NCBI GenBank assembly: GCA_028554795.2
Contig: CM068827.1
Coordinates: 75,589,244-75,653,243 of the forward strand
Length of the DNA: 64,000 nucleotides
Reading direction: 5' to 3'
Source: Sinohyriopsis cumingii
Taxonomy: Eukaryota > Mollusca > Bivalvia > Unionida > Unionidae
Shown: positions 1 to 11,698 of the stretch, in pieces
How positions within the stretch are numbered: position 1 is the first letter of the stretch
Layout: every line of letters starts with the position of its first letter
Translations under genes and position numbers: made by a program
The notes under the pieces: model-generated
What the model was told of the DNA's origin: nothing
The model's database searches: none
Seen by the model: only the letters and a program-made list of their open reading frames with translations

Positions 1-748
1 ACAAACAAAAAGTAACAAAGATATTTATTTTATTTATGTTATTACTTTTATAAAAACAATGTATGGATATTTTAAACTTTTACATATTATATTAATATTT
101 CTCTCAGCTTATCAGTATTCTATATTTTTAAATTTATTGTGTTCATTGCAATTATTTTCCGTCCTATTTCCACTCAATCCAAAAACAGAACCAGATTGAA
201 CTAATATCATAATTAAGACTTTACACAGTTTCTATTTTAAAACTTGAATCTCTTTGTTCACAGATAACTCTATCGGCATAAACGATTTCATGCTGAAGGC
301 TTTGTGATATGCCATATTAACTGCAATGGGTGTTATTTATTTCCAGCTGCATGTGACCGAAAAGCACTCTCTCCCATTGCACACAAATCAATATCCTTCT
401 GGCATAATTTGTATTTTGCAAAGCTCTCATAATCCAAACTTTATATTTTTCTTTGTCTAGCCAATGGTGTTGGAATCAGCAGTCAGATATTTCAAAGTGT
501 ACAAATGATCTGAATTTGAATTGTGGCTACATCCAGGCTTGTTGTTGTTGTTGTTGTTGTGGGGTTTAATGCCATTTTTCAGCACACGATAGGCTATGCA
601 TGGCGGCCAGTATTAATGGTGGAGGAAGAACCCCAGAAAACCCCGGGAAGAACCACCGACCCACAAAAAGCTACTGGCAGGCTTTCTCACATACCCACAT
701 TGGCCAAATCCTAGACTCGAACCCATGCAGACAGAGATGAGATGGCAG

Positions 749-1961
749 CATAGCTGCCAACCTTCCAGGCTCACAATTAGTGAAAATATGGATAAAAAGT
801 CGTGAATTTGGACATGAATTCGTGAAAAATACCATGACAATAACTCCATCCACTCTGACCACCCCATTCACTCCGACCGTCAATACTACACTATATCAAG
901 TTCGCAAAATAAAAATAAAACACCACATATATGCAGAAATAGTTATTTATCAAGACACGATACTGTGGCAGACCTGAACTTCCTCAACTGCTTGATCGTA
1001 AATTTGTTTTATAAACAGTTCCGATTTCTTGCCTGTTTGTTGATCTTGGGGACTAAAATTGCTGACAAATTTTCTGCAGCTAAGGAGGCCCTAAAGTCTG
1101 TCTTATTTTTCCTCACTAAAGAAAATACTCTTTCGCTTGCACTTTTGCTGTGAGAACGCACAGGATCTGCAGCATTTTTGGTTCTTCCACAGGAAAATTT
1201 GGAAGCGATTTTTGAGTCCGGGAACATTTGTCAGAACAAATGGTTAGCATGGTCTCCAGCTGATAAAGGTAGATTGTGTTCGACAAGAAAACTCACAAAT
1301 AATGCTTCAGCACTGGTAGTCTGCAGATCTTCCGCCAATGGTTTAAAATATTCCAGAGCTGAAATCTGAGAATTCTTAATTTTCCCAACTTCTACGTGCT
1401 TTTTGCAACCGACATTCTTCCTCACATTCTCTGCGATGGCACACTGAGTGCAAAAAGCATGAATGAATATCAATGTTTAATGGCAGAATGCATGACCAAT
1501 TTTTGATATATTCCAAATTAAACTTCACTTTCTGAGTAATACATTTCTTTTTCCTTGGTGGTGAAGACATTTTCAAGATCTTACATGCGATGCTGAACGG
1601 TAACTCAAATCAGTGTTTTGATGCATGCACGGAGCAAATTTCCGGTTAGGCCCCAGTTTCTCTCAAAAGCATTTGTAAAACTACTCTTATACATATAGAT
1701 TAAAATAGGCTAAAATGCTTGCTACCGGGCCAACTGTACTAATCGGCTGTAGATCTACTAATATCATGACCAGCAGTACCGGACCGTTTCGGCAACTGCG
1801 AATATCACGACTAGCGCTTAACTGGAAATCGGTTATTTTATTAAAGATTTAAAATAATTGAGGATTGAAAAATTCGTGAATTTTAGGATTACAGCGTGAA
1901 TCCGTGAATTGCTGAAAAAGTCGTGAAATTCACACCAAATTCGTGAGGGTTGGCAGATATG
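749..1961 (-). mobile_element. hAT-type DNA transposon, internally deleted
   Basis: A 1213-base element inserted in a SINE. Ends are inverted repeats: CATAGCTGCCAACCTTC on the left against CATATCTGCCAACCCTC read from the right end, 15 of 17 matching. The SINE sequence TGGCAG is perfectly duplicated at 743-748 and 1962-1967. A 6-bp duplication fits the hAT subgroups with 5-6 bp sites rather than the usual 8. Subterminal copies of a motif like CGTGAATTT/ATTCGTGAA lie inside both ends. It carries remnants of a transposase on the minus strand. Confidence 0.75.
1009..1576 (-). pseudogene. hAT transposase remnant: BED-like finger joined to dimerisation domain
   Basis: Minus-strand pieces show, in order, a CxxC...H zinc-finger-like segment (FCTQCAIAENV...KKHVE), the block AEALFVSFLVEHNLPLSAGD, then after a stop MFPDSKIASKFSCGRT, and directly after that ASERVFSLVRKNKTDFRASL with LAAENLSA. 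The last block is the classic C-terminal hAT dimerisation motif (A-x-x-E-R-x-F-S). In intact relatives the N-terminal block and the dimerisation domain are separated by a long catalytic region; here they are only a few residues apart, so the catalytic core has been deleted. Stops and at least one frame change break the rest. Confidence 0.7.
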
Positions 1962-2020
1962 TGGCAGTGATCCGTAACGGAGAGCGCTTTAGTCCACTCG
2001 GGGCCCCCATCCAGGCTTGT

Positions 2021-3001
2021 ACAATTGGAAGTTCAAAATGTATGACAGCGCAGTGGCCAGATGTGGAAATTTTCGTTCTGGCACAAACTTAAGCAAGAGA
2101 TTGTTTTGTTTTGGGTCTTTTAAAATTATTTTTCCTTTTCCTTACTATTCAAATATGTAAAACGAAAACTATTTATTAATTCCTTTCGGTTTCAAGAAAA
2201 TCAAGGCTTCTCAAGGTACCCAGACAATATTTTGAATTTTCAAGGTGTTTTTAAGACCTTGAGGGACAAATTCATTTTTCAATGTCTGCTACGGACACTG
2301 TTATTTACCACTAGTACAGTTGCACAAACTTCAACTCCAAACCCTATGCAGCTCAGTGGCTTGTTGCTATCTCTCAGTTTGATGCAGTTCCTGGAATTTC
2401 TTTTCCATTTTACATGAAGATGGCAATCACATCTCTGGCCATGAGACATACTCAATTGGTATGTGATGTCCAATAAACATAATTGTGTCCCTTCTTGTTT
2501 TTATTTGCAAGAATCTGAATATTATGTTTTATTTTTCTGTGCTTAACGCTTTTTAATAGGCTTGTTTTCCTTTTTGTCTTCAACATGCATCTCTTCTGGG
2601 ATGCCATTTCTAAAAAATTCTGTAATCAACAGTTTGATCATGCATATGCTTATCATGAAAAAATATGTGCAGTTTAATACATCTGAGCTACTGATTAAAG
2701 TTAGTCTGGATCCCTATTTCTACTAATTCTAATATGAAACTCAGATCCAAAGCAAACATGAATGAACCAATTATCCAGATTTTTTGGCAACAATCATTTT
2801 TACGTAGCTTTTGTTTTTATTCCATAACTCTGTAATTTAAGGGTCATTTTCGCAAGACTTACATCAAAATCATAAAGGTTGTCAAGACTGGAAATGCTGC
2901 AAATCATGTCCAAATTCCATTGCATCTACAATATTAATATTACCACAAAATGTTTAAGATTCCATATAAAGTTACGAAAATTTAGTTAAAATTTCACATA
3001 C
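2021..3001. other. Intergenic or intronic stretch, no gene seen
   Basis: AT-rich sequence between the split SINE and NSA2 exon 5. If the last NSA2 exon is left of position 1, this is intron. I see no coding signal. Confidence 0.5.
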
Positions 3002-3142
3002 CTCTATAATAGTTCCTTTTGTGATGACACCTAATGACGTGTATAGTGGAGAAGTTGGATTTTTTTTCACTCCAATTATTGGCAGACAAAACGTGGCTTT
3101 AAGCTCTGGATGTGTAACATGGGCTTTAGTGTACCTGAGGGC
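3002..3142 (-). CDS. NSA2: NSA2 exon 5
   Basis: Encodes [20 protein letters not shown], then [20 protein letters not shown] and TKGTIIE, matching the C-terminal third of NSA2. The family shares an S8e-like fold here. The exon is 141 bases, phase 0 at both ends, with acceptor TTATAG and donor GTATGT. The next exon should encode about 39 residues and is not in the window. Confidence 0.92.
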
Positions 3143-3423
3143 CTATAACGGAAAAGAAAATTGAAAATTTTAACAATATTTACCAGCCATGAAGTTGTCA
3201 TGTACAGACCAATGTTACCAATTAAACATTTTCATATAGTCATGTTTTCCCATATAAACACTATCAAACAGCGTGTACTCTGAGAAAACCATAATATCAT
3301 CCACATGTTAAGGATCTATGAGACTGTAAGCATAGATTAACACAAATGTAAGTAAACTGCTTTGCAGATTTTCCACCAAGAAGATTCCTATTACATTAAA
3401 AAATATGTCATTCACAATATCAG

Positions 3424-3845
3424 CACCACTGGTCTGAGTGGTTAGAGTATCTGCCGTGGATGTAGGAGGTTCGAACCCCTGCCGAGCCATTCCAGACTTC
3501 TAAAAATAGTATGAACAGCCGCCTTGCTAGGCCGCTCAGCATTAACAGATTGTTGTTGCTGTTGTAGGGTTTAATGCCATTTTTCAGCACAATATGGGCT
3601 ATACATGGCGGCCAGTATTAATGGCGGAGGAAGAACCCGGGAAATCCCCGGAAAGAACCACCGACCCTGGCAAGCTTTCTCACATACCCACAATGCCTGA
3701 ATCTGAGACTCGAACCCCCGCAGACAGAGGTGAGATGGCAGTGATCCGTAACGGAGAGTGCTTCAGACCACATGGCCACTCAGGGCCCCCGCAGACATCG
3801 TAGTGATATGACTGAAAAATTCTTAAAGCTATGTTAAAAAATCAA
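3424..3845 (+). mobile_element. tRNA-derived SINE type B, interrupted and middle-deleted
   Basis: The 5' head at 3424-3550 has an A box (TCTGAGTGG) and a B box (GGTTCGAACCCC) and matches the head of the full copy at 29008-29345. The 3' end (GCAGACATCGTAGTGATATGAC and on) resumes at 3791. Between them a type A SINE (3551-3790) is inserted, and about 140 bases of the type B centre are missing. Confidence 0.75.
3551..3790 (-). mobile_element. tRNA-derived SINE type A nested in SINE type B
   Basis: Near full-length type A copy in the minus orientation, from the (CAA)-like tail at 3551 to the GGGGGCCCTGAGTGGCC head at 3790. It carries the block giving CCGTTACGGATCACTGCCAT on the minus strand and a B box at about 3708-3719. 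A clean target duplication is not visible, so insertion may have come with a deletion of the host SINE. Confidence 0.8.
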
Positions 3846-3855
3846 AATTGCTTCT

Positions 3856-3973
3856 CGGGGGTTGTTGGTTCTTTCCAGGGTTTTCCTGGGTTCTTCCTCC
3901 ACTGTTAATACTGGCCGCCATGTAAAGCCTATCGTGTGCTGAAAAATGGCATTAAACCCTACAACAACAACAA
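3856..3973 (+). mobile_element. 5'-truncated SINE type A
   Basis: Matches only the 3' half of SINE type A: GGTTCTTTCC, then TTCTTCCTCCACTGTTAATA, then GTGCTGAAAAATGGC, ending in an (ACA)n tail. The tRNA-like head is absent, as expected for an incomplete reverse-transcribed copy. Confidence 0.8.
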
Positions 3974-4056
3974 AGAATTAAAAATGCAGAATCTGAAGGA
4001 AATAAGCATCCTCTAAACTGTTATGATGAATTTTATCATCTTTAAAACAGTAGGCA

Positions 4057-4059
<3 letters not shown>

Positions 4060-4120
<61 letters not shown>
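4060..4120. repeat. (TA)n followed by (CA)n microsatellite
   Basis: Uninterrupted TA dinucleotides followed by CA dinucleotides, inside the NSA2 intron after exon 4. Confidence 0.95.
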
Positions 4121-4209
4121 TATGAGACCAAAATACTCAAGCAAGTTAGAGAATTATAATTAAATGCAAGCAGAATTTGAACATGTGCCAAGAGTTCATA
4201 TTTACAAAC

Positions 4210-4304
4210 CATTGGTCTGATGAATCTTTCAAACTTTGGGGGTTTCCTTGTGAAGCCCTCTCCTACAAAACAAGCTTTTGTGACCATTCTCTTCCAGGCT
4301 TTTC
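4210..4304 (-). CDS. NSA2: NSA2 exon 4
   Basis: Encodes [20 protein letters not shown] followed by [11 protein letters not shown], the highly conserved NSA2 core. A pyrimidine-rich acceptor (a run of T followed by CCAG) precedes GAAAAG and a GTTTGT donor follows the ATG codon. It is 95 bases long and restores the frame opened by exon 3. The flanking intron holds a (TA)n/(CA)n tract at 4060-4120. Confidence 0.9.
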
Positions 4305-4434
4305 CTGGAAAAAAAAAAGTTTATTATAATTATACATTTATTCAATCTACATCATTAACATCATCTAGCTCATACCAGTGTCATGTTTTAAAATATGAAT
4401 TTGAAAAGAACCTTAATAAGAATGATTGACTACA

Positions 4435-4620
4435 CTGGTCACCCACACCCCCCATGAGTGGTAACCTGCTTGTTATGTCCAGAATCCCACAGTACCAATG
4501 AGTTTGTTTTCAAAATTACCCTACTGGATGCCCCCCCCCCCTCTGCAGTCAGCATGTTAATGCAAGGTCTGCCAAATTACCACTTGTGAGTGGCAACATA
4601 ATGGAGTTTACATACAGAAG
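4435..4620 (+). repeat. Interspersed repeat related to 12650-12800
   Basis: Shares with 12650-12800 the ordered blocks CCTGCTT, CCAGAATCC, GAGTTTGT.TTCAAAA and TACCCT, with point differences throughout. It looks like an old member of a dispersed family whose phrases resemble TTAAATGGTCCCC/GCGGCCACC-type invertebrate repeats. No ends could be fixed. Confidence 0.5.
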
Positions 4621-5714
4621 TCTCAATTTTTTAAAAATTTCTTACTTCAATACACTGACGTTTATTCTAACATGCTAATTAAATAAGTAATCTAATTATC
4701 CTACTGCTGTCTGTTCTTTACATGAGAGGTTTTGTGACCTTGATAATTCCCATCAATAATTATCACGAGGACAAAAGCTAACAGAAGAACAGCATTGTTA
4801 AGCTTAAGTCAATTTTGATATCTGGTCAACCAAAAGTAAAGTAAAGTAAAAATAAAAAAAAAATAAAAAAGTATGTTAGATCTCTCATATCTCGTATACA
4901 TTACAAAATATGCTTGAAAGAGTACCAGACTAAAACCAGTTGATCATGTTACAATGTCATCACCTTTGCAAACACTGTGCATCTTGTGAAATATTGGTGC
5001 AAAAAGTGCAAAATGCCAGGTCATTCTCAGTTTAAAAGGAAAAGTGAAAGCAAATGGACTATACAAAAAGGAAGAGTTCCTAGGTTATAACTGATTTCAT
5101 ATCAGAAAGATCAATATATGTTCTGGTACAGTGAGAAAAATAAACCAGTGGTAGTTACAGCCAGTCCGATTTAATGACAAGTTGATTTTTCTCCATGACT
5201 GTTGACTATTTAGAATTATTGTAAATAACATCAATACCAGTTTTATCCTACTGATTCCATGACATTCCTGCACTTTTTGAATGAAAAAATTAATATTCAA
5301 AAATTAGTTATGTCTTTCCTATTTTATACAGAGGATATTTGAAATAAACGAATACCAGATTTTATAATTATAAAAAAAATAGAAACTACAAAAGCCTAGC
5401 CAATAAAGAAAGCAAAAAGTTATTTAAAGGAAGTTTTCTTTAAACATAAAGAGTTCTCCTTCCATAAAGACAAATCCTATGCTAACAATAGTTAAAAAAA
5501 TTTGGAAAACAAATGACTGTGCAATAAACTTTACACGCTGCTGCTGCCAATAAACTGAAGTTATGTCTTACTCATTCACGTGTTGATGATAAAAGTCAAA
5601 GAGATAAATGTAATAGAGAACTGTATGATTACTTTCAGCACAGAAATGTAGGGATTACTTTCAGCATCAAAGTACTAAGCAACATTATATCCACTACTAC
5701 TTGATATGACTTAC

Positions 5715-5799
5715 TCCTTGATTTTCCTGTCCTGATGACTTTAAACACTTCTGATTCACTCATTCCTTTGACTTTTGGTAATGGCACCTCCCATTTCCC
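5715..5799 (-). CDS. NSA2: NSA2 exon 3
   Basis: Encodes [20 protein letters not shown] and then VIRTGKSR, matching the middle of NSA2 just after the lysine-rich N-terminal half. Acceptor TTTACAG precedes GGG and donor GTAAGT follows; the exon is 85 bases, leaving a single A that completes an AGA codon with the first two bases of exon 4. The intron on its 5' side is about 5.9 kb and contains a hAT-like element and other repeats. Confidence 0.9.
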
Positions 5800-6338
5800 C
5801 TGTAAATAAAATGAATGGAATGAGAGAACACAAACTATCAAATGCTGAAACTTTGTTCAACTTTAAATTAATGAGTCAATATACTACACTGCATTTATAA
5901 AGTTTACAGCAAGGGAGATGTATTTACTCTGTAGGAAGCACTGAACGTGATATAGCACAAGTGATTCAAAAACAAAATCACTGTAAAACTCAAACACATA
6001 CTTGCATTTCTAGGGCAGTCCCTAAGTGCCAATAGCCAGGTAATTTATTCAAAATCTGTCAGACTATTTACTCCTTTTATCCTGCCCCTGGATTCCCCTC
6101 CTCTAATTTTAAGGCAAATTTACTCTCATTCATTAAGCAGAAAATATGTTATATTCCTGTACCTACTAAACTGATACTAACATAGAATATTTTGCAATCA
6201 AAATCATTACTATGTAATTAGAATGTAACTTTATGAAAACTTACACAGTGAAGAAGTAAAACAAATATTTTGAATGGATGTTCTTGATTTAGATGGAACT
6301 GTGTTCTCCATGTGTATTACATGATATACCCATAATTA

Positions 6339-6645
6339 GCATACACATACAATGGAACACAAGAAAACAACATAGCCCACCATGCTCAGACTGGCATGCA
6401 CATGTCTAATGGAATGATGATACATACATAGAATGGAACAAGACAAAATGACACAGTCTACCATACTGAGAGTGGCAGGTATGCATCAAAAGGAATGACC
6501 ATACACATGTAGAATGGAACATAACAAAATGACACAGTCTACCATACTGAGCCTGGCAGGAATGCATCTAATGGAATGATCATACATATGCAGGATGAAC
6601 ATAACAAAATGACAGTCTACCATATTGAGAATGGCAGATACAGAT
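6339..6645 (+). repeat. About 80-bp tandem repeat, four copies
   Basis: Successive units share AGAATGGAACA, AAAATGACACAGTCTACCAT, TGAG..TGGCAGG.ATGCATC and AATGGAATGATCATACA. Divergence between units is moderate. It lies in the NSA2 intron between exons 2 and 3. Confidence 0.8.
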
Positions 6646-6689
6646 GGCAAGGATGCTTATCCTCTCATTATAAGGAGCTGTTATATAAC

Positions 6690-6738
6690 TAGTGACATAC
6701 CCCTAGTCACACACCCCTAGTCACATATCCCTAGTCAC
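6690..6738 (+). repeat. Short tandem repeat of CCCTAGTCACA
   Basis: Three copies of a roughly 16-base unit ACACCCCTAGTCACA. Confidence 0.75.
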
Positions 6739-6889
6739 AACCCTGCTCTACCAGGTCTACTCTCAGGGATTCTGTTAAATTGATATTTTATGGAGTCCCG
6801 AGGAACCCCACATTTGAATTTTATTGGGTCTTTACAAGATTTTAAAGGGTCCCACTTTATAGTTTCTACAGCAAGTTGTGTGTCTATTT

Positions 6890-6890
<1 letters not shown>

Positions 6891-6922
<32 letters not shown>
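6891..6922 (+). repeat. (GT)n microsatellite
   Basis: A run of TG dinucleotides within the NSA2 intron. Confidence 0.9.
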
Positions 6923-6924
<2 letters not shown>

Positions 6925-8299
6925 AGTGTGAGATCACTGGAATTTTTGTGAAAATAGTTCCACCAGCAAAAGTTACAGTCCCCCCTCAGAAGCATGTTGG
7001 GCATTCATGAAGTGGATAAACCATGTCAATTTTAATTATTTGTAATTCTTCAAATATTCATGTACTAAAACTGACATACCATCAGTCGACTTGGGAACAA
7101 GCTATACAAGGTCGTTATTTAGACAGTAATTTGTTGCACCCTACAAAACAAAAATAATTTGGCCGAGGCATCTTAATTACAGAATTGGATTGTGAATTTA
7201 ATTTTAAATTTTGCAACAAGCATTCATGTTCTCAATCCTGAGTGCTGTATTACACTGCTCTCATATTCTTCTTCTAAAGTTTGTAAAATGGTGTTGATTT
7301 GTCCTGTTTTGAAGTATGCAAAGATCCATCTGCTCTAACATTTTCCATCATATAACATCCACAAGTCACACCATAAAGCATTCTGCTTACAATCTGGGGC
7401 CATCTTCTAAAAAACCATAGACTGGCCCGCTTCCTAACTTTGTTAAGAATATAATGAATCTGTGAGGCTAAGTTCAAATTTATGAAACCCCGTCAGTTTT
7501 CTTGGAAATAAAATGGGTCATATACAGTTGCTATAAATAGAAATCAAGGAAAATTCTTAAGCAGCAGTGATGTTTTTAAAGCAGATGCTCAAATTTATAC
7601 AAGTGGAACTAAAGAGATGAGACTAACAATGATAAACACACCTTTTTACTGATTTTTATATATTTTATTTTTTAATTTACAAAAAAACAGCATAAATATA
7701 CTGGAGAACATAAAATGTAATTTAAATAAAAAAGCATAATGAGTTCGGCAAAAGCACAATGGCTGGCATGCATGCGTTTAACCCTCATAATACTTATCCA
7801 AAGTTGCAAAAGGCATATTGTCCAAGTCTTGACATGAAAGCACCAAATGGCAGCAATATTTATTATTGTAGGGTTTATTTTCTAATTTAATTTGAATCCT
7901 TAGCGTGTCGTCCTTTCAAGATCACGTGCAATATACTTATTTGACTACACTCGGAAATGAACACAATGTGTAATTGAGCATGACCTCAACAGACGGTGTA
8001 GAAAATTCTTGAGACATTTGTTTCCAGAAACCTTTACCTTTTCTTTAAGCTGGTAATAGACTTGGTCAGCAGGACTCTTTTGGGGTTTTAATGCAACATT
8101 TTTAATTTTATTGCGTCAGGGATGCACATTTGTGTGTTATCGTCTGCCCTCACTCTGAAGAGGATATGGTCTGTTCTGAGAACTTAAAGTTTACATTTTT
8201 TTTATTCCCCTCTTTCTCAAAAATGAGGTATCATAGTAGGTTTAGAAACAAAGACCATATAATGACAACTAATAATGAATGAGTCAAGTCCCAAATACT

Positions 8300-8522
8300 G
8301 CAAGTGGCTTGAAACATTTAAGAGACATTCATAAACTGAAAACAACATAAACCCTGACCTGCCACATAATGCACAGGCAGATCTGGGTTTATGTGGTTTG
8401 TTCTACTTATCATTCCTCTTAAAGTGCATACATCCATCTGCTGATGCATTATGTGGTTGCAGATCTGTGTTGTTGCAATCTGCAGCTGGAATTGACTTAT
8501 AAGCAAGTATACATGGTACATT
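8300..8522. repeat. MITE-like hairpin repeat related to 21767-21960
   Basis: Contains an imperfect palindrome CATAAACCCTGACCTGCC ... GGCAGATCTGGGTTTATG (about 8347-8394) around a 12-base loop ACATAATGCACA. It ends CTTATAAGCAAGTATACATGGTAC, like the terminus of the element at 21767-21960. Conceptual translations of both copies are also alike, as expected for shared ancestry; neither looks coding. Confidence 0.55.
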
Positions 8523-9500
8523 TGTTTTGTTAGTCAACTATATACTTGCAGATAAGCCGAATAACTTAGGAAAAAATAAAACCCTGGAAGAAGGGGGTCG
8601 GTTTATCCGATGTCTAAACTAGACAGTTTTTAAATCTTTTTGTTGACTACTGTAATGGTTGTAATTCTTGGGACAAGAAAACATAATTTTTTCAGTGTCC
8701 TAAGATATACACATAAAAAAAAAAAAAAAACATTTTTGGTGTCACGAAATTTATTAAACTGTTTTAAGCAATATGATTGATTTTGTTATTATTTTGCATG
8801 TGCATATTTTCTGATTTCTCTAACACAGAATTAAATAAAGGTAAATCTAGACTTCATAATTTGTGGACCAGTTGAGTTTACCTGGGAGATCAGGCTGAAC
8901 TATAATGTACAGTACTTAGTGCAAAGCGTCACTTAAATCCTTATTTATTCCCAAATATATTCAATGAAGATTTTGCTTTATTCATTGTTTCGACCAAATT
9001 GCACTCTTCTGGATCACATTTCAGCTAGTCCAAAATAATGGTTTCATTTACGCTGAATCATGTGCTCACACGTTACTCATTTTCAATGATATAAGTGATC
9101 CTACAAACTGAGATAATATTTATGAAAATGTACACAGTCACATAACCAGCATAACTTACATGTTCACGAAGAGTGGTAATAATAAAGGTTAAAATTCTGA
9201 TTATAATCAACTAAGATCATCATCAATCTACTTTAGTTTTTTGTTTTGGCTGAACAACATCATAACTTTCCACACAATGGAAAACTTGAATGTTTTGGCA
9301 TCTCCTTTGTTGACAGTTGGCCCAATTTGTCTTTCGTTTTCCAACAGCAATACAGGCCACTTAATCAATGAAACCCTGAAACATGGTTTGTGTTAAGAGG
9401 GAATTTTGACCGGCAACTATACCCGTACACTGATGTGTAATTGCCTTTCATTCCATAATATTAGCATGATTACCATAGTTTTGTAAAACAGGATGTAAGG

Positions 9501-10627
9501 CATACCTGTAAACTTTTCAAAATCTAAGCGAGACTAAATAAAAAAATAGGGAGAATGGGACCTAAAATCAGGAGGTTTTTCGTGGCATTTTAAAACCTCT
9601 GTTTACACTAAATATTGATCAATCTTACGGGTCCAATATGCATGAAGTTCGCAAAGGATGCACCGTTTTCCCCTGTAACACCCCTTATTTTCCCACAGGA
9701 CATGCCCTATTTTCATATCAGGTCAGCTGTGGCTGAATTGCACATCTGCTTATCAATGCAACTATTTTGTGAAAATGACTGGCTCTCTGTCATAATTCAA
9801 AGAAACTATGTTCTACACCACTGTGTGTTATGCAAGCACCAGCAATAGATTGGCAAATAAAGGATTCCCAATATTGGTGAACTAAAGGAACTTAAACAGG
9901 CAGACTCACGGTAACATACATGTGGCAACTATTTTCCCCTTGTTGTTTATCAGACCTTATTTCCTTATTTTCAAATTGTAAGGCATTTAGTATTGTTTAC
10001 TATAAACATATGTAGTCTGAATCAGCTTTTTAAGGACATTACATGCTGCGTGTTATGTATTGTCATACCTTTTTTTAATTTAATGACAGTAATTAACATT
10101 CGGATATACAGTATAAAAATGCCAGGTGTTCACCCATGTAAGTTTCTTTAGTGGGAATGGTACTATAGCATATGGAGTTACAGCATTCATTGTGATCATT
10201 CTTGGGATTGAAATTAAATTTTATATATCGACAGTATTATTGTTGTGGTTTATTTTTTGTTCTGTTTTTTTTTATATTATTTTTGTATTTTTGTAGAGGT
10301 AAATTTTTTTTTACAAATTTACGCGAGTAATGTTTAAACTTAACATCTATTTACTGAAGAAACAAATTCTTTCCAGTAAAGTAATTATTTTGTCACACCA
10401 ATATTTACAGGTGATACAACATAACATTGCTTCCATGGATTGCACATGATATATCTATTTATGTAGGACGTTTCTTTTTAAGGATAAATAAAAACAGAAG
10501 ACATAATGTAATAATCGGGAGTTCTCTGCAAAAATTGGTAGATATTATGAAATCGGGAGGTAGGCGTGGAATGACCCTAACAATCAGGAGTTTTTCACCC
10601 CTCCCAGTGTGACAGTTGACAGGTACG
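9501..10627. mobile_element. Non-autonomous hAT-like DNA transposon
   Basis: Left end CATACCTGTAAACT and right end read inward CGTACCTGTCAACT match at 12 of 14 positions. They are flanked by ATGTAAGG (9493-9500) and GTGTAAGG (10628-10635), an 8-bp target duplication with one change. Subterminal sequence is also partly inverted: AATCAGGAGGTTTTTC near 9575 and its counterpart AATCAGGAGTTTTTCAC near 10590. The 1.1 kb interior codes for nothing recognisable, so it needs a transposase in trans. Confidence 0.6.
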
Positions 10628-11164
10628 GTGTAAGGTTGCTTACATCAAAACAAACTATAACTCAGCCTTAACGGCATTAGTGCAGTGGTGTCCATGATTT
10701 GACTCCAAGGGATGTACTTCATTCAGCACATGTTTAAATTTACAATGTACATGTGTTGGCACCATATGTGAATACGTTCTGTTGCCTAATTGTGAGCACT
10801 GAATCAAACCATACTGTTTTTGTTGTGTTGTCATGCTGGGATCACATTTTAATGAGTTAGTTATTTACAATTTAAAGGCAAAATAAAAATGTAATTACTG
10901 GTGCACTGATATAAAATGTCCAATGCAATAATGCATAAACAAGCGATAACCGAGTCAAAAGGGAGAGGTAGTGTTACAGCAATTTGTGAATGTTCAATTC
11001 TTGTTATCGCTCGATCAAATTATACACAAATCTAAATTAGGCAGAAACAATAAGAAAACAGAAAATTAAATAAATTACTTTTCAAACAAGTTTATACCAT
11101 TTCTTTTTAATAATTTTTGTTAAGATAAGTTTGCCTAAATAAATGCATTTAGAACTTACCGCAT

Positions 11165-11295
11165 GATGTCATGTTGTTGTGGGTCGGCTTATAAGCGGGT
11201 CATTCACTTTTTAGTGTTTATACTTATTCAAGGTGGGGGGGAGGGCCAGGGCGGCTTATATGTGAATGGGCTTATATGCGAGTATATATGGTACA
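11165..11295. repeat. MITE-like fragment
   Basis: GGGTCGGCTTATAAGCGGGTC on the left and GGCTTATATGCGAGTATATATGGTAC on the right carry the CTTATAAGC.AGTATA..GGTAC terminus seen at 8500-8522 and, more weakly, in the 21767-21960 element. Confidence 0.4.
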
Positions 11296-11698
11296 ATCGC
11301 CTCAATTGTTTTTGAAAGGAACAAAGTTTTCCATTGCAAGGATTTTTCTTGATGCAACCGGGAAAAGGGCATGAGACCATCAGTTGGTGATTTTTAATTT
11401 AAATCAATTGTGAACAAAAGTTTCTTTAACAAATGGCTGAAATAAGTAATAATGCATTAATTTTGAATACTTTACACTGAGACTGGAAATCCATTACATA
11501 GGAGTTGGGCTCTGACCTTTCTATATATTTAGGAAGGAAATTCCAGGGGATACATTGTTCTAAAAATTTTAAGTCCAGGACCAAAAATCTGAATGTCCTG
11601 CAATCAAGAAATCTCACTAATAAAAGCACTATAAGATTCAATTTCAGTGCCTAGGGACACTTAACAAAATAGCCATAAACTGCTGATTTCCAACTTAC

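Larger units (their letters stand above)
530..2020 (-). mobile_element. tRNA-derived SINE type A, split by a hAT element
   Basis: A SINE on the minus strand whose 3' tail is (CAA)n (543-563) and whose 5' end is GGGGCCC at about 2000-2007. It is flanked by an identical 13-base target duplication CATCCAGGCTTGT at 530-542 and 2008-2020. The body (to 748, resuming at 1962) matches the copies at 3551-3790 and 31151-31397. The tRNA-like promoter B box (GGGTTCGAGTC) is at about 715-725. The SINE is interrupted by a transposon at 749-1961, which duplicated TGGCAG of the SINE. Confidence 0.85.
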
